A stretch of DNA of 42,265 nt from DAOTTX01 sp034437515 (GCA_034437515.1 DAOTTX010000299.1:1-42265), one strand, 5' to 3'. Positions 16,199 to 23,955 are shown, counted from the first letter of the stretch. The notes: generated by a model not told the origin, from the letters alone. Numbers and translations: made by a program.

Positions 16199-17341
16199 CT
16201 AGGAGATCATTTCCTTCAGGTTCCTATCACTCTTGTGCTCGAATGCGAGTGATTCGTCAGTGTCTGCGTCGAAGATGTGCATGTTGTCGAGGTTCAGGGC
16301 GACCTGAAGACGGTTGCCGACCTTCGCATTGGTGCGCGGGTCACAGCGGGAAATAAACGTCTTGCCGCCTTCTTCCAGATAGATAATCATCTCGTTACCC
16401 ATCTGCTCGATCACATCGACGTTGGCTTCCACCGGAGCCGGGGTGATGCCGGGTGGCTGGTATTCAAAGTCGTGAATGTCCTCTGGGCGGATGCCGAAGA
16501 TGACCTTTTTGCCAGCGTGCGGCATGTACGGCTTCGCACGATCTGCCGGCACCTTGATCTTGAACACACCGGTGTCGATGTACAGGGTGCCGTCTTCGGT
16601 CGTCAGTTGGGCGTCGAAGAAGTTCATCGACGGGCTGCCGATAAAACCACCGACGAAGACGTTACGCGGGTTGTGGTACAGGTTGAACGGCGAGTCGATC
16701 TGCTGGAGTTCACCAGCATTCAACACGCAGATGCGCGTTCCCATCGTCATCGCCTCAACCTGGTCGTGCGTCACGTAAATGAACGTGGTTTCCAGGCGTT
16801 GGTGCAGCTTGCTGATGAACGAACGGGCTTCCACGCGCAGCTTTGCGTCAAGGTTGGAAAGCGGCTCATCCATCAGGAAGACGGCGGGTTCACGCACGAT
16901 GGCGCGACCGACAGCCACACGCTGACGTTGACCACCGGAAAGCTGGCGCGGGCGGCGATCCAACAACTGGGAGATCCCCAGGCTGGCGGCTGCTTCCTGA
17001 ACACGCTGGTCCATAATCTGCTTGGGCGTCTTGCGTAGTTTGAGGCCAAAGGCCATGTTGTCGTAAACCGTCATATGTGGGTAGAGCGCGTAGCTCTGGA
17101 ATACCATGGCGACATCGCGGTCTTTCGGTGCGATGTTGTTGACGACACGATCACCGATCAAGATTTCGCCTTCGCTGATCTCTTCCAGACCTGCCAACAT
17201 GCGCAGGCTGGTCGATTTACCACAGCCTGAAGGCCCGACAAAGACCAAAAATTCTTTGTCAGCAACTTCAATATTTAGATCATTAATAACAGTTACATTA
17301 CCATAACGCTTGTAGATGTGCTTGTAGGTTACACTCGCCAC
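16199..17341 (-). CDS. ugpC: Sugar/glycerophosphate ABC transporter ATPase (UgpC/MsmK type)
   Basis: A 380-residue ATPase of the MalK/UgpC/MsmK group that energises sugar or glycerol-3-phosphate importers at the inner face of the membrane. Walker A is GPSGCGKST (36-44), the signature LSGGQ is at 134-138, Walker B is FLMDEP (about 155-160), and the switch His lies in THDQ. The C-terminal 140 residues form the regulatory OB-like (TOBE) domain of this group. The start is GTG at 17341, with GGAGG 6 nt upstream. No permease or binding protein is adjacent, so it is an orphan ATPase, perhaps shared by several importers as MsmK is. The gene symbol is by family similarity only. Confidence 0.9.
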   Translation of the reverse strand: MASVTYKHIYKRYGNVTVINDLNIEVADKEFLVFVGPSGCGKSTSLRMLAGLEEISEGEILIGDRVVNNIAPKDRDVAMVFQSYALYPHMTVYDNMAFGLKLRKTPKQIMDQRVQEAAASLGISQLLDRRPRQLSGGQRQRVAVGRAIVREPAVFLMDEPLSNLDAKLRVEARSFISKLHQRLETTFIYVTHDQVEAMTMGTRICVLNAGELQQIDSPFNLYHNPRNVFVGGFIGSPSMNFFDAQLTTEDGTLYIDTGVFKIKVPADRAKPYMPHAGKKVIFGIRPEDIHDFEYQPPGITPAPVEANVDVIEQMGNEMIIYLEEGGKTFISRCDPRTNAKVGNRLQVALNLDNMHIFDADTDESLAFEHKSDRNLKEMIS

Positions 17342-17558
17342 CGGTGTCCTCCATATATATATTAGGCGACAAAATCAACTTAGGGGAATAATAACAGATG
17401 CTCATGCAATTTACACAAATTATTTGCAAAGCTCTATTTGCCCCGGTTCTAAGCAAATTATAATGAAAATTTCGCAATTTGCAAAAAGTATTTGCGCATT
17501 TGGGTCAAATCAGTCAAAACTGAGCATAAGAATATGGTGAATAAGGGCAAATATCTCC
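17342..17558. other. AT-rich divergent promoter region
   Basis: 217 bp between the divergent ABC ATPase and CinA-like genes. It is much richer in A and T than its surroundings, with several AATTTGCAAA-like runs. Promoters for both genes should lie here, but I could not choose a single convincing pair. Confidence 0.4.
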
Positions 17559-18797
17559 ATGAAGCAGAATATTACTGCCGAAATCGTTAGTATTGGGACA
17601 GAAATTTTATTAGGAGAGCTAACGGACACAAATTCAGTCTATATCGCACGTACATTTCGTGATCTTGGGATCAACATCTACTGTATGACCTCGGTCGGTG
17701 ATAACCGCCAGCGGATCGCCGAGGCCGTTGATACCGCGTTACAACGCGCCCAGGTCGTGATTACGTGTGGCGGCCTGGGGCCGACGGTCGATGACGTGAC
17801 CCGGCAGGCTGTCGCCGATGCGACAGATCGTGGTCTGACGTTTCACCAGACTTTGCTCGATCAGATCGCGGCGCGGTTTGCGAGCTTCAAAGTGCCGATG
17901 ACGGAAAATAACCGTCAGCAGGCTTATCTACCGGATGATGCTATCGTCGTAGAAAACCCGGTCGGTACGGCACCGTCGTTCGTCGTCGAGGTTGGCGAGC
18001 GGTCGGTGATCTGCCTGCCCGGTGTGCCGCGTGAGTTGAAATATCTGATGACCGAGCGCATCGTCCCTTATCTGCATGAGCGTTATCAACTTGGCACTAT
18101 CAAGGCGCGGTTGCTGAAGGTCGCCGGGGTGGGGGAAAGCTCGCTGGATGATATGCTTGGTCGTGAGTTGCTAGAACAATCTAACCCCACCGTCGGCCTG
18201 GCTGCACATCACGGCGAGATCGACATCCGCGTGACAGCAAAAGCTGATACCTCCGAAGCTGTTGATACGCTCATTGCACAGACAGAGGCGAAAGTTCGTG
18301 AGCGCGTCGGCAAATATATCTACGGCGTCGATGACGAAACCTTGCACGATGTACTGGTCAACTATCTCACATCGACCGGGCAAAAGCTGGCGCTAGTACA
18401 AGCCGGCATCGAACCGGTTGCCACACAGATCATCAACGAGGCCCAGAACGGAAAGCATGTCCTCGCCGCCGATGAGACTTTCGATCATCCCGACGCCGCA
18501 CGAGAGTGGTACGCTGTCGATGCAAGCATATCGCTCCGCGAGGCCGCCGCACAAATTGCGGCACAGGTCAACGCTGATGCGTGCGCGGATGCAACCATTG
18601 TCATCCTGAGTGACCCGGACGTCGAAGAAAATGCGGATGAAGCCGAAGTATCCGTTGTGCATGTTTACACGCCGCAGAAAGCGCGTGAGCGCGTCTACGG
18701 GTTCGGCGGTAAGTCAGAGATCGCCCGGCAGTGGGTGGCGCGGTGGTCGCTTTCGAGTGTATGGCGCATGTTGAGAGATCAGGCCGATGCAGACTAA
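17559..18797 (+). CDS. CinA-family protein with degenerate C-terminal deamidase domain
   Basis: 412 residues, full length for CinA. The N-terminal MoaB-like domain (about 5-170) is well kept: SIGTEILLGELTDTN (11-25), VITCGGLGPTVDDVT (67-81), PVGTAPSF and CLPGVPRELKYL. In CinA this domain hydrolyses ADP-ribose. The C-terminal domain should be PncC, an NMN deamidase using the motif AESCTGG; at the aligned place this protein has VQAGIEP (280-286), and the GIAGP loop reads LSDPDVE. The end of the domain (FGGKSEIARQWVARWSL) still aligns. So the second activity is very likely gone while the fold remains. Its stop overlaps the next gene by 11 bp, so they are translationally linked. Confidence 0.85.
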   Translation: MKQNITAEIVSIGTEILLGELTDTNSVYIARTFRDLGINIYCMTSVGDNRQRIAEAVDTALQRAQVVITCGGLGPTVDDVTRQAVADATDRGLTFHQTLLDQIAARFASFKVPMTENNRQQAYLPDDAIVVENPVGTAPSFVVEVGERSVICLPGVPRELKYLMTERIVPYLHERYQLGTIKARLLKVAGVGESSLDDMLGRELLEQSNPTVGLAAHHGEIDIRVTAKADTSEAVDTLIAQTEAKVRERVGKYIYGVDDETLHDVLVNYLTSTGQKLALVQAGIEPVATQIINEAQNGKHVLAADETFDHPDAAREWYAVDASISLREAAAQIAAQVNADACADATIVILSDPDVEENADEAEVSVVHVYTPQKARERVYGFGGKSEIARQWVARWSLSSVWRMLRDQADAD

Positions 18798-19407
18798 GTT
18801 TATCGAGAAGCTGGAGCGCATCCAAACGGAGAAAAATAGCAATCTGGCGTTGTTCGTCAATCCGCAGATTATCAAGATGCCGCTACCGATGAAACGCCAC
18901 GATGATCCGTTTTTGCCGTTTGGTAAGGAAATCGTGCGTCAAACGCGCGATCTCGTCACCGCTTACGTCTTTGATCTTTCTGCATATCTGGCAATCGGGG
19001 CGGCGGGGGCAATTGCGTTAGAACGCACGCTCAGTTACGCGGTCGGTGATAGTGTGTTGATCTTGCATGGGCCGTTCGCCGGGAGTGGTTTCGTCGGCAT
19101 CAGTGATGAGAACGCTTTTGTGGTCGATGCGGTGACACTGGCACAGAGCCGCCACCTCGACCTTTACTTACAGCGGGAAAACCGCAGCGCGTTCGTTCTG
19201 CGTGATGGGGCGGCAAATCTAAACGATGCCCCGCGCAATGGCGGCTTTTACTGGTACGAGGCGCGGCGCTTCACGACGTTGGGCAGCAAGGGGCAGGTTA
19301 TTATCTTAGAAATGTTCGGCGAAGAGATGCTCTATGCAGATGCGAGCGCGGATTATGCTATCAACACGCGCCGGATGCTGGAACAGATGCTGCATGATCG
19401 CCGATGA
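18787..19407 (+). CDS. OMP decarboxylase (PyrF)-like protein without catalytic residues
   Basis: 206 residues. The N-terminal 140 residues align with type-2 orotidine-5'-phosphate decarboxylase by pattern: FIEKLERIQTEKNSNL, then PFGKEIVRQTRDLVTAY (44-60), GAAGAIALERTL and VDAVTL. All catalytic landmarks are replaced. GLDP is FVNP (23-26), AYKP is AYVF (59-62), and the DAKRGDI loop carrying the Lys/Asp tetrad is HGPFAGS (94-100). It is also about 60 residues shorter than PyrF. It should have a TIM-barrel-like fold but no decarboxylase activity. It overlaps both neighbours (CinA-like by 11 bp, PyrE-like by 14 bp). A true pyrF must be elsewhere if the cell makes UMP. The relation is judged by eye, so a profile search is needed. 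Confidence 0.65.
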   Translation: MQTKFIEKLERIQTEKNSNLALFVNPQIIKMPLPMKRHDDPFLPFGKEIVRQTRDLVTAYVFDLSAYLAIGAAGAIALERTLSYAVGDSVLILHGPFAGSGFVGISDENAFVVDAVTLAQSRHLDLYLQRENRSAFVLRDGAANLNDAPRNGGFYWYEARRFTTLGSKGQVIILEMFGEEMLYADASADYAINTRRMLEQMLHDRR

Positions 19408-19936
19408 ACTTTCAGCCGCCGGGATCGTACAATTCGGCTATTTCGATGGGCAGCCGTTTCGTCTGAATCTATCCATGCTGCCCGCGTACCCGGTATTGCT
19501 GGCACAGATCGCCGAAGCACTGGATGCACTGCGTCCACCGACGATGATCGACCGGTTGCTGACGGATGCACTGAGCGTGTCGCTCGGTGTGCTTTTGAGT
19601 GTGCGTTGTTCGGTGCCTTTGGTCTACAGTCGTGGTACCGATGAGAGCGGCGTGCGTGACCTGGTCGGTGCTTATGATGTCGGGCATCCGACCCTGTTGG
19701 TGGTTCATGAGTGGTGGGGGGGCGCGTCTCAACGTGCATTCATCGAAAAAGCGGAGCGAGTCGGCCTGGAAGTAAAGGTGGTGCTGGCATTGATCGACTT
19801 TACCAGCACCGGTGAGGTCGCTTCGCTGTTTACCTTTGACGCTCTGCTCGAAACCTTGCAAGCGAGCGGACGGCTCCCCGCTGGGCAGGTGGCAGCCGTC
19901 CGTGCGTGGTTAAAGCGAAACGCACCGGGGATGTAG
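19394..19936 (+). CDS. Orotate phosphoribosyltransferase (PyrE)-like protein without PRPP motif
   Basis: 180 residues counted from ATG 19394, which overlaps the previous stop by 14 bp; the longer frame from 19334 lies inside the upstream gene and is not used. The order of elements follows PyrE: GIVQFGYFDGQPF (10-22), LPAYPVLLAQIAEAL, then VPLVYSRGTDESG (74-86), GAYDVGHPTLLVVHEWWGGAS (92-112) and VKVVLALIDF. The PRPP-binding motif, normally VVDDVxTTGxS, reads LVVHEWWGGAS (102-112), and the Arg/Lys residues of the flexible loop are missing. Fold kept, catalysis lost, as in the two genes before it. PyrF and PyrE are often fused or adjacent in Chloroflexota, so this pair may derive from a duplicated UMP synthase. 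Confidence 0.62.
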   Translation: MIADELSAAGIVQFGYFDGQPFRLNLSMLPAYPVLLAQIAEALDALRPPTMIDRLLTDALSVSLGVLLSVRCSVPLVYSRGTDESGVRDLVGAYDVGHPTLLVVHEWWGGASQRAFIEKAERVGLEVKVVLALIDFTSTGEVASLFTFDALLETLQASGRLPAGQVAAVRAWLKRNAPGM

Positions 19937-19958
19937 TCTGCCGGGTTTTATACGTTGC

Positions 19959-20996
19959 TTAACGGTAGTCGTCGCTGCTGTAGACGTAAACCGCCGCGCC
20001 CTCGTCTTCAGGATCATCTTCGTCGAACTCAGGCGCGGTGAACTCGTAGAGCCAGTGCGCGTCTGTGATGCTCATGTTGACGCAGCCGTGACTGCGACGG
20101 TAGCCGAAGCCATCGTGCCAGTAGGCACCGTGCAGGCCGATGTCATTGTCGAAATACATCGTCCAGGGGACTTCTTCGAGATAGTAAAAATCAGGCTGGC
20201 CCGCCGCGCCGCTCATGATAGTGCGTTCGTAGCGCACATAGATGTGAAAAAGTCCTTCCCGTGTGAACCATTCCGGCAATCCAGACGAGATCAATGTGGC
20301 AAAGACGGCGGTATCCCCTTCGTAAGCGATGGCGACCTGTTCGTAGAGGTCGATGCTGACCCAGCGTTCGGTATCGACCGCTTCTGGTGTTTCAATTGGT
20401 AGGACTTTCGCCACCAATGTCTGGTGAATCCACTGGTCTATGCCGACTTGATACCAGCGCCAACCGTTCATCTCAAAGGAGTCGTAGATATAGACCGCAT
20501 CGTAACGACTGAGCAGCGGATTGCTTTCGTCCTCATCACCGCCAGGTGTCTTACTGCCATAGGAATCCACCAGAATCCACGCCATCGTGTAAGGTAGGTC
20601 GTCTTCGGGCAGCAGTACCCCGCTGTAGGATGAAACCGGCACGTTATTCAGCAGATCATCCTGTGGCACCCAACGTCCCGGCGCGACCTCCGCCCAGCCA
20701 TCGACCGCTTGTGAGATCGTGACGAAGTTGAACCCGGCGTCAATCGTGCTGACCGGGGTGCCGTTGGGTGCGTCGTAACGCTGGACGGTGCCATCTACCC
20801 GGCGGTAGGTGCGGTCGTGCAGCCGGTCGGGATCGGCTTCGAGTGTGGTTACTGCTGGTTCTGGATGTTCGGCGATGACTTCCGCGCTGACGCCGAACGT
20901 GGGTGCGTCAGTGGTTTCGTCGTCTTGTTGTTGCGCGTAGGCGGGTAGAGCCGCCAGAGAAAAAATTGCGATCAAAATAAGAATAGATCGTTTCAT
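19959..20996 (-). CDS. Exported L,D-transpeptidase (YkuD domain)
   Basis: 345 residues with a signal peptide (about 1-21, cleavage after AYA). The middle (about 60-200) holds SH3-like beta-rich segments that probably bind the wall. The C-terminal YkuD domain has the catalytic block HGAYWHDGF (from H289) then SHGCVN (302-307) with nucleophile C305. Such enzymes make 3-3 peptidoglycan cross-links or attach proteins to the wall. A close paralogue with the same layout is at 39147-40202. The stop lies 22 bp from the stop of the convergent PyrE-like gene, with no room for a separate terminator. Confidence 0.9.
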   Translation of the reverse strand: MKRSILILIAIFSLAALPAYAQQQDDETTDAPTFGVSAEVIAEHPEPAVTTLEADPDRLHDRTYRRVDGTVQRYDAPNGTPVSTIDAGFNFVTISQAVDGWAEVAPGRWVPQDDLLNNVPVSSYSGVLLPEDDLPYTMAWILVDSYGSKTPGGDEDESNPLLSRYDAVYIYDSFEMNGWRWYQVGIDQWIHQTLVAKVLPIETPEAVDTERWVSIDLYEQVAIAYEGDTAVFATLISSGLPEWFTREGLFHIYVRYERTIMSGAAGQPDFYYLEEVPWTMYFDNDIGLHGAYWHDGFGYRRSHGCVNMSITDAHWLYEFTAPEFDEDDPEDEGAAVYVYSSDDYR

Positions 20997-21214
20997 GGCT
21001 TGTCCTTGTCGGGTTCGTCTATTAAAACTATCGTATCTAGTTTGCGCGAACAGCGCAGTTCGGCTAACCTACGCTCACCCCACGCGCAGTCGTTTATCAT
21101 ACAAACTGGGGAAGTTGCAGCAGAAATCCCGTTTTCGCCCTATACTAGAAGCGTGTGTTTTAAAATAGAGAGCGTCGAGTCGTATAAGGCGACGTATCGC
21201 AGGAGGAATTGCAT

Positions 21215-22648
21215 ATGAAACAAGCAAAACGATTTTTTGTCATGAGTTTATTCGTCGTATTGATCGGCACATTGGCTTTCGGCAGCACGGTAGCAGCGGC
21301 TGAGGCCGAGCAACGTGCGGAGTTCGTCAACCCGATTATGTTAGTTAACACCAGCTTCTTGAACATCCGTACCGGCCCTAGCGCACAGTATACCGTGCTG
21401 GTGACGGTGGTCGGTGGCACGGAACTGCCGGTGCTGGGTGTGGCGCGTGATCTGGTCTGGTATCAGGTTTCGACCACTGTCGGTGTGGGTTGGGTGAATT
21501 CTGAGTTCACCATCCCGCGGGGTAACTTCAGCGACGTTCTCTTTGCCGAAGCACCCGTGCCCGTCGGACTTGCTGCACCGGATATGGTCGATGGACAAGG
21601 CCAGGGGAGTATGGGTGAAAGTCCGCGTGGGGTGACGTTTGGCGGCGTCCGTGATTGGGGCGTTTCCGTCAAGACAACGCACCCGGCACGCAGCGCACCA
21701 ACAGGGATCGCGAATGCTGTCGGGACGGCAGTTGAAGGCGATGTCATTTACACCATTCTGGAAGCACAGGCTAACGACGGTATGCTCTGGTATCGCGTCA
21801 ACATTCCTGGTATTGGTTCTGCATGGTTGGAAGGTGAAAAATCTCAACTGCGGCCCTTCGGTTGTGAGTTCTCCGTCGCCCGACTTGAAAATACGGTGCG
21901 TCCGGGTGTCGGGCCAGACGGTACAGGTACGCTGAACGGTGAGCTAGAGTTGCGTGCCGGTACGGAAGCCTACCTTGTGGACTCTGCTGAAGACGAATAT
22001 AAAATCGAACTGATCGACGGTAACACCGGCTGGATCGTGTTCTCTAATGCGTCGGTACGGCGGCCCGGTTCGCTCGAATCGGAGTATTGCAGTAACTTCG
22101 TGCCCGGCACCGGCAGCATGGAAGATGGTACTGGTAGCGGGAGTATGCAGGTTGATCCACCCAATACACCGCGCCTGCTGTTGCCGACGGTCATCATCAA
22201 TACCGGCTTCCTGAACATCCGCAGCGGCCCCGGTGCGCAGTTCCTACCGGTGACCACGCTCCCCGGCGGCGCTGAGTTGACCGTCATCGGCTTTGCACCG
22301 GACGGTGTGTGGTATCTGGTCGAGGGTGAATTCGGTCAGGGTTGGCTCAATAGTGAGTTCGTCCTGTTCCGGGGGAATGGTGCAAACGTCCCGATTGTCG
22401 AGGATTTCGGTGATGTCCAACTGGCACGCCCGGTCGCGCAGATCACCAACGCGCTGACGCTTTACGTCGCGCCGGATACGACCCTCGGCGTCGTCGGTGC
22501 GCTCTCTGGCCCGCTGGAACTCGACATCGTCGCCCGTACTGATGATTTCGACTGGGTGCAACTGGAAACCGACCTGGGCTTCGGCTGGGTGCTAGCGGAT
22601 CAAGTGGTGTTAACCGGCGACCTCACACTCATCCCGGTCGTGCGCTAG
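21215..22648 (+). CDS. Exported multi-SH3 domain protein
   Basis: 477 residues. The start at 21215 is set by a perfect AGGAGG (21201-21206); a TTG two codons earlier is unlikely. Signal peptide about 1-29. Two clear bacterial SH3 modules (about 40-105 and 320-385) share the pattern NTxFLNIRxGPxAQ...WYxV...GWxNSEF, and three weaker modules (about 150-212, 222-285, 400-470) end in a similar GWV or AWL turn. Gly/Met/Ser-rich linkers separate them (near 127-137 and 300-315). Bacterial SH3 domains usually bind peptidoglycan or metal. No catalytic domain is present, so it is probably a cell-envelope binding protein. It is divergent from the L,D-transpeptidase gene, which also carries SH3-like segments. 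Confidence 0.85.
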   Translation: MKQAKRFFVMSLFVVLIGTLAFGSTVAAAEAEQRAEFVNPIMLVNTSFLNIRTGPSAQYTVLVTVVGGTELPVLGVARDLVWYQVSTTVGVGWVNSEFTIPRGNFSDVLFAEAPVPVGLAAPDMVDGQGQGSMGESPRGVTFGGVRDWGVSVKTTHPARSAPTGIANAVGTAVEGDVIYTILEAQANDGMLWYRVNIPGIGSAWLEGEKSQLRPFGCEFSVARLENTVRPGVGPDGTGTLNGELELRAGTEAYLVDSAEDEYKIELIDGNTGWIVFSNASVRRPGSLESEYCSNFVPGTGSMEDGTGSGSMQVDPPNTPRLLLPTVIINTGFLNIRSGPGAQFLPVTTLPGGAELTVIGFAPDGVWYLVEGEFGQGWLNSEFVLFRGNGANVPIVEDFGDVQLARPVAQITNALTLYVAPDTTLGVVGALSGPLELDIVARTDDFDWVQLETDLGFGWVLADQVVLTGDLTLIPVVR

Positions 22649-22875
22649 TAGACGGGCAAGATAAGACTGTAGTCTCCCGGCTGACCGCAGATCAGCCGGA
22701 CTCTCTACCACAAGGGTAGAGGGACGATGCGAACCCCGACCTCTGGTCGGTTGGTTCGTGTCGCCTTCGGCGGCTGTGCAAACTCAGCTTGTTCTTGCGT
22801 TACAGACCCCGCCTAAAGCACTATTCTGCACCAACTAAATGGAGCGACCCGTGCAGGTCGTTCCTCTATGTTCCT
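22649..22875. other. Highly structured intergenic region
   Basis: No gene is seen. Four hairpins follow one another: CCGGCTGA (22677-22684) with TCAGCCGG (22692-22699); CTCTACC (22703-22709) with GGTAGAG (22715-22721); a two-tier stem CGAACC-CCGACC (22730-22741) with GGTCGG-tt-GGTTCG (22745-22758); and GGAGCGACC with GGTCGTTCC (22841-22864). None is followed by a T-run. The region may end the SH3 gene transcript, be the leader of the preQ1-controlled mRNA, or contain dispersed repeats. Confidence 0.4.
22841..22864. repeat. Short intergenic hairpin repeat, copy 3
   Basis: Nine-bp stem GGAGCGACC with GGTCGTTCC (one G-T pair) around a 6-nt loop. The inner CGACC/GGTCG pairing is identical to that of copy 1 at 200-228. 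It ends 13 nt before the preQ1 riboswitch. Confidence 0.35.
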
Positions 22876-22920
22876 ACAGCCGGTACCTGCTCAACCCGGC
22901 TTTATAACCAAAACAGGAGA
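22876..22920 (+). promoter_or_regulatory. PreQ1 class I riboswitch
   Basis: A classic H-type pseudoknot. P1 pairs AGCCGG (22878-22883) with CCGGCT (22896-22901) around a 12-nt loop. In that loop CCTG (22886-22889) pairs with CAGG (22914-22917) of the A-rich tail to form P2. The loop order GCTCAAC matches GCTACAC of the known aptamer, including the C that recognises preQ1. CAGG overlaps the ribosome site AGGAGA (22915-22920) of the transporter gene, whose ATG is at 22925, so ligand binding should hide it and block translation. The aptamer type and target gene agree: YhhQ imports queuosine precursors. Confidence 0.85.
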
Positions 22921-22924
22921 CCCC

Positions 22925-23611
22925 ATGCAACAGTATCATTTTAAGTATCTTGGTTTTATCACCGCTGCCATCGTCGCCACGCTGATTATCAGCAACATCG
23001 CCGCGACCAAGTTCGTCCAGATCGCAGGGATTGACACTGACGGCGGCACGCTGCTGTTCCCATTGGCTTACATCTTCGGTGATGTGCTGACCGAAGTCTA
23101 TGGCTACAGAGCCAGCCGCCGGGTGATCTACACCGCGTTTTTCTGGTTATTCGTCGCGGCGATCACATTTCAACTGGTCGTGATCGCCCCCGCCGCGCCC
23201 TACTACGAGAATCAAGCGGCGTTTGAGGCCATCTTAGGGCAAACCCCGCGCATCGTACTCGGTAGTATGCTGGGTTATTTCACCGGGGAGTTCGTCAACA
23301 GTTACATACTGGCGAAGATGAAAATCTGGACATCGGGGCGTCAGTTGTGGTCGCGTACGATTGGGAGTACGGTCGTCGGGCAAGCTGCGGATACGGCGGT
23401 GTTCTTGCTCGTGGCCTTCGCCGGGACGATTGCCAACCCGGACTTATTGCAGTTGTTCATCGACGGGTATCTGCTCAAAGTGGCGATTGAAATCATCCTG
23501 ACCCCGGCGACATATGGCATCGTCAGATGGTTGAAGCAAAAAGAGGGTGTCGATATTTATGACCGTGATACCAACTTCAACCCGTTCGCCCTGCGAGAAC
23601 TGTTTAAGTGA
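22925..23611 (+). CDS. yhhQ: Queuosine precursor transporter (YhhQ/VUT family)
   Basis: 228 residues with about six membrane segments. Family landmarks are LIISNIAATKFV (about 20-31), FPLAYIFGDVLTEVYGY (about 45-61), FTGEFVNSYILAKMK and the closing LTPATYGIVRWLK. YhhQ proteins import preQ0/preQ1 or queuine for tRNA modification. The start is fixed by AGGAGA 4 nt upstream, which also belongs to the preQ1 riboswitch pseudoknot. Control by preQ1 makes the role nearly certain: when precursor is plentiful, import is shut off. Its stop overlaps the start of the QueF-like gene (TGATG). Confidence 0.94.
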   Translation: MQQYHFKYLGFITAAIVATLIISNIAATKFVQIAGIDTDGGTLLFPLAYIFGDVLTEVYGYRASRRVIYTAFFWLFVAAITFQLVVIAPAAPYYENQAAFEAILGQTPRIVLGSMLGYFTGEFVNSYILAKMKIWTSGRQLWSRTIGSTVVGQAADTAVFLLVAFAGTIANPDLLQLFIDGYLLKVAIEIILTPATYGIVRWLKQKEGVDIYDRDTNFNPFALRELFK

Positions 23612-23955
23612 TGCAAGCGGTGACGACCATCCCCAACTCGATGCCGGAGGTACAGACGACTATCACGCACGAGTTGTCACTGCCGCGTCTGTGTCCGGCG
23701 ACGGGTAACCCGCAGCCCGGCAGCGAGATCCGCATCAGTTACAGCCCGGCGGCGCTTCTGCTGGATGTGTTCGGCCTTGAGGCGTTGCTGGCGGGTTATG
23801 TGGGGCATACCGAGATCCGCGACATCGAGTACATGGTGCAGCACCTCACCCAACGTTGCGCGGATGCGTTAGCGGTCGAAGTACAGGCTGAGGCCGGTGT
23901 GTTGCTCGACCTCGGTCAACGTCTGACGATTGCCACTCGCGCACGGCCTGTATGA
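23611..23955 (+). CDS. QueF-like T-fold protein lacking the NADPH motif
   Basis: 114 residues from ATG 23611, which overlaps the transporter stop; a GTG one codon upstream is less likely. The block LPRLCPATGNPQPGSEIRIS (about 20-39) resembles the active-site region of QueF, the preQ0 nitrile reductase, with the reactive Cys present. After YSP the family has the NADPH-binding motif ESKSLKLYLFSFRN; here the aligned stretch is LLDVFGLEALLAGYVGH. The FHE triad residue pair is IRD and the Asp after the Cys is missing. It resembles the short QueF-like proteins that use preQ0 without reduction more than true QueF. Being under the same preQ1 riboswitch supports a 7-deazaguanine role. Reaction unknown. 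Confidence 0.55.
   Translation: MQAVTTIPNSMPEVQTTITHELSLPRLCPATGNPQPGSEIRISYSPAALLLDVFGLEALLAGYVGHTEIRDIEYMVQHLTQRCADALAVEVQAEAGVLLDLGQRLTIATRARPV

Noticed and set aside
19959..22646. Possible gene transfer of the SH3/L,D-transpeptidase block
   Set aside because: Base composition and codon use look the same as in flanking genes, and no repeats or integrase border the block.
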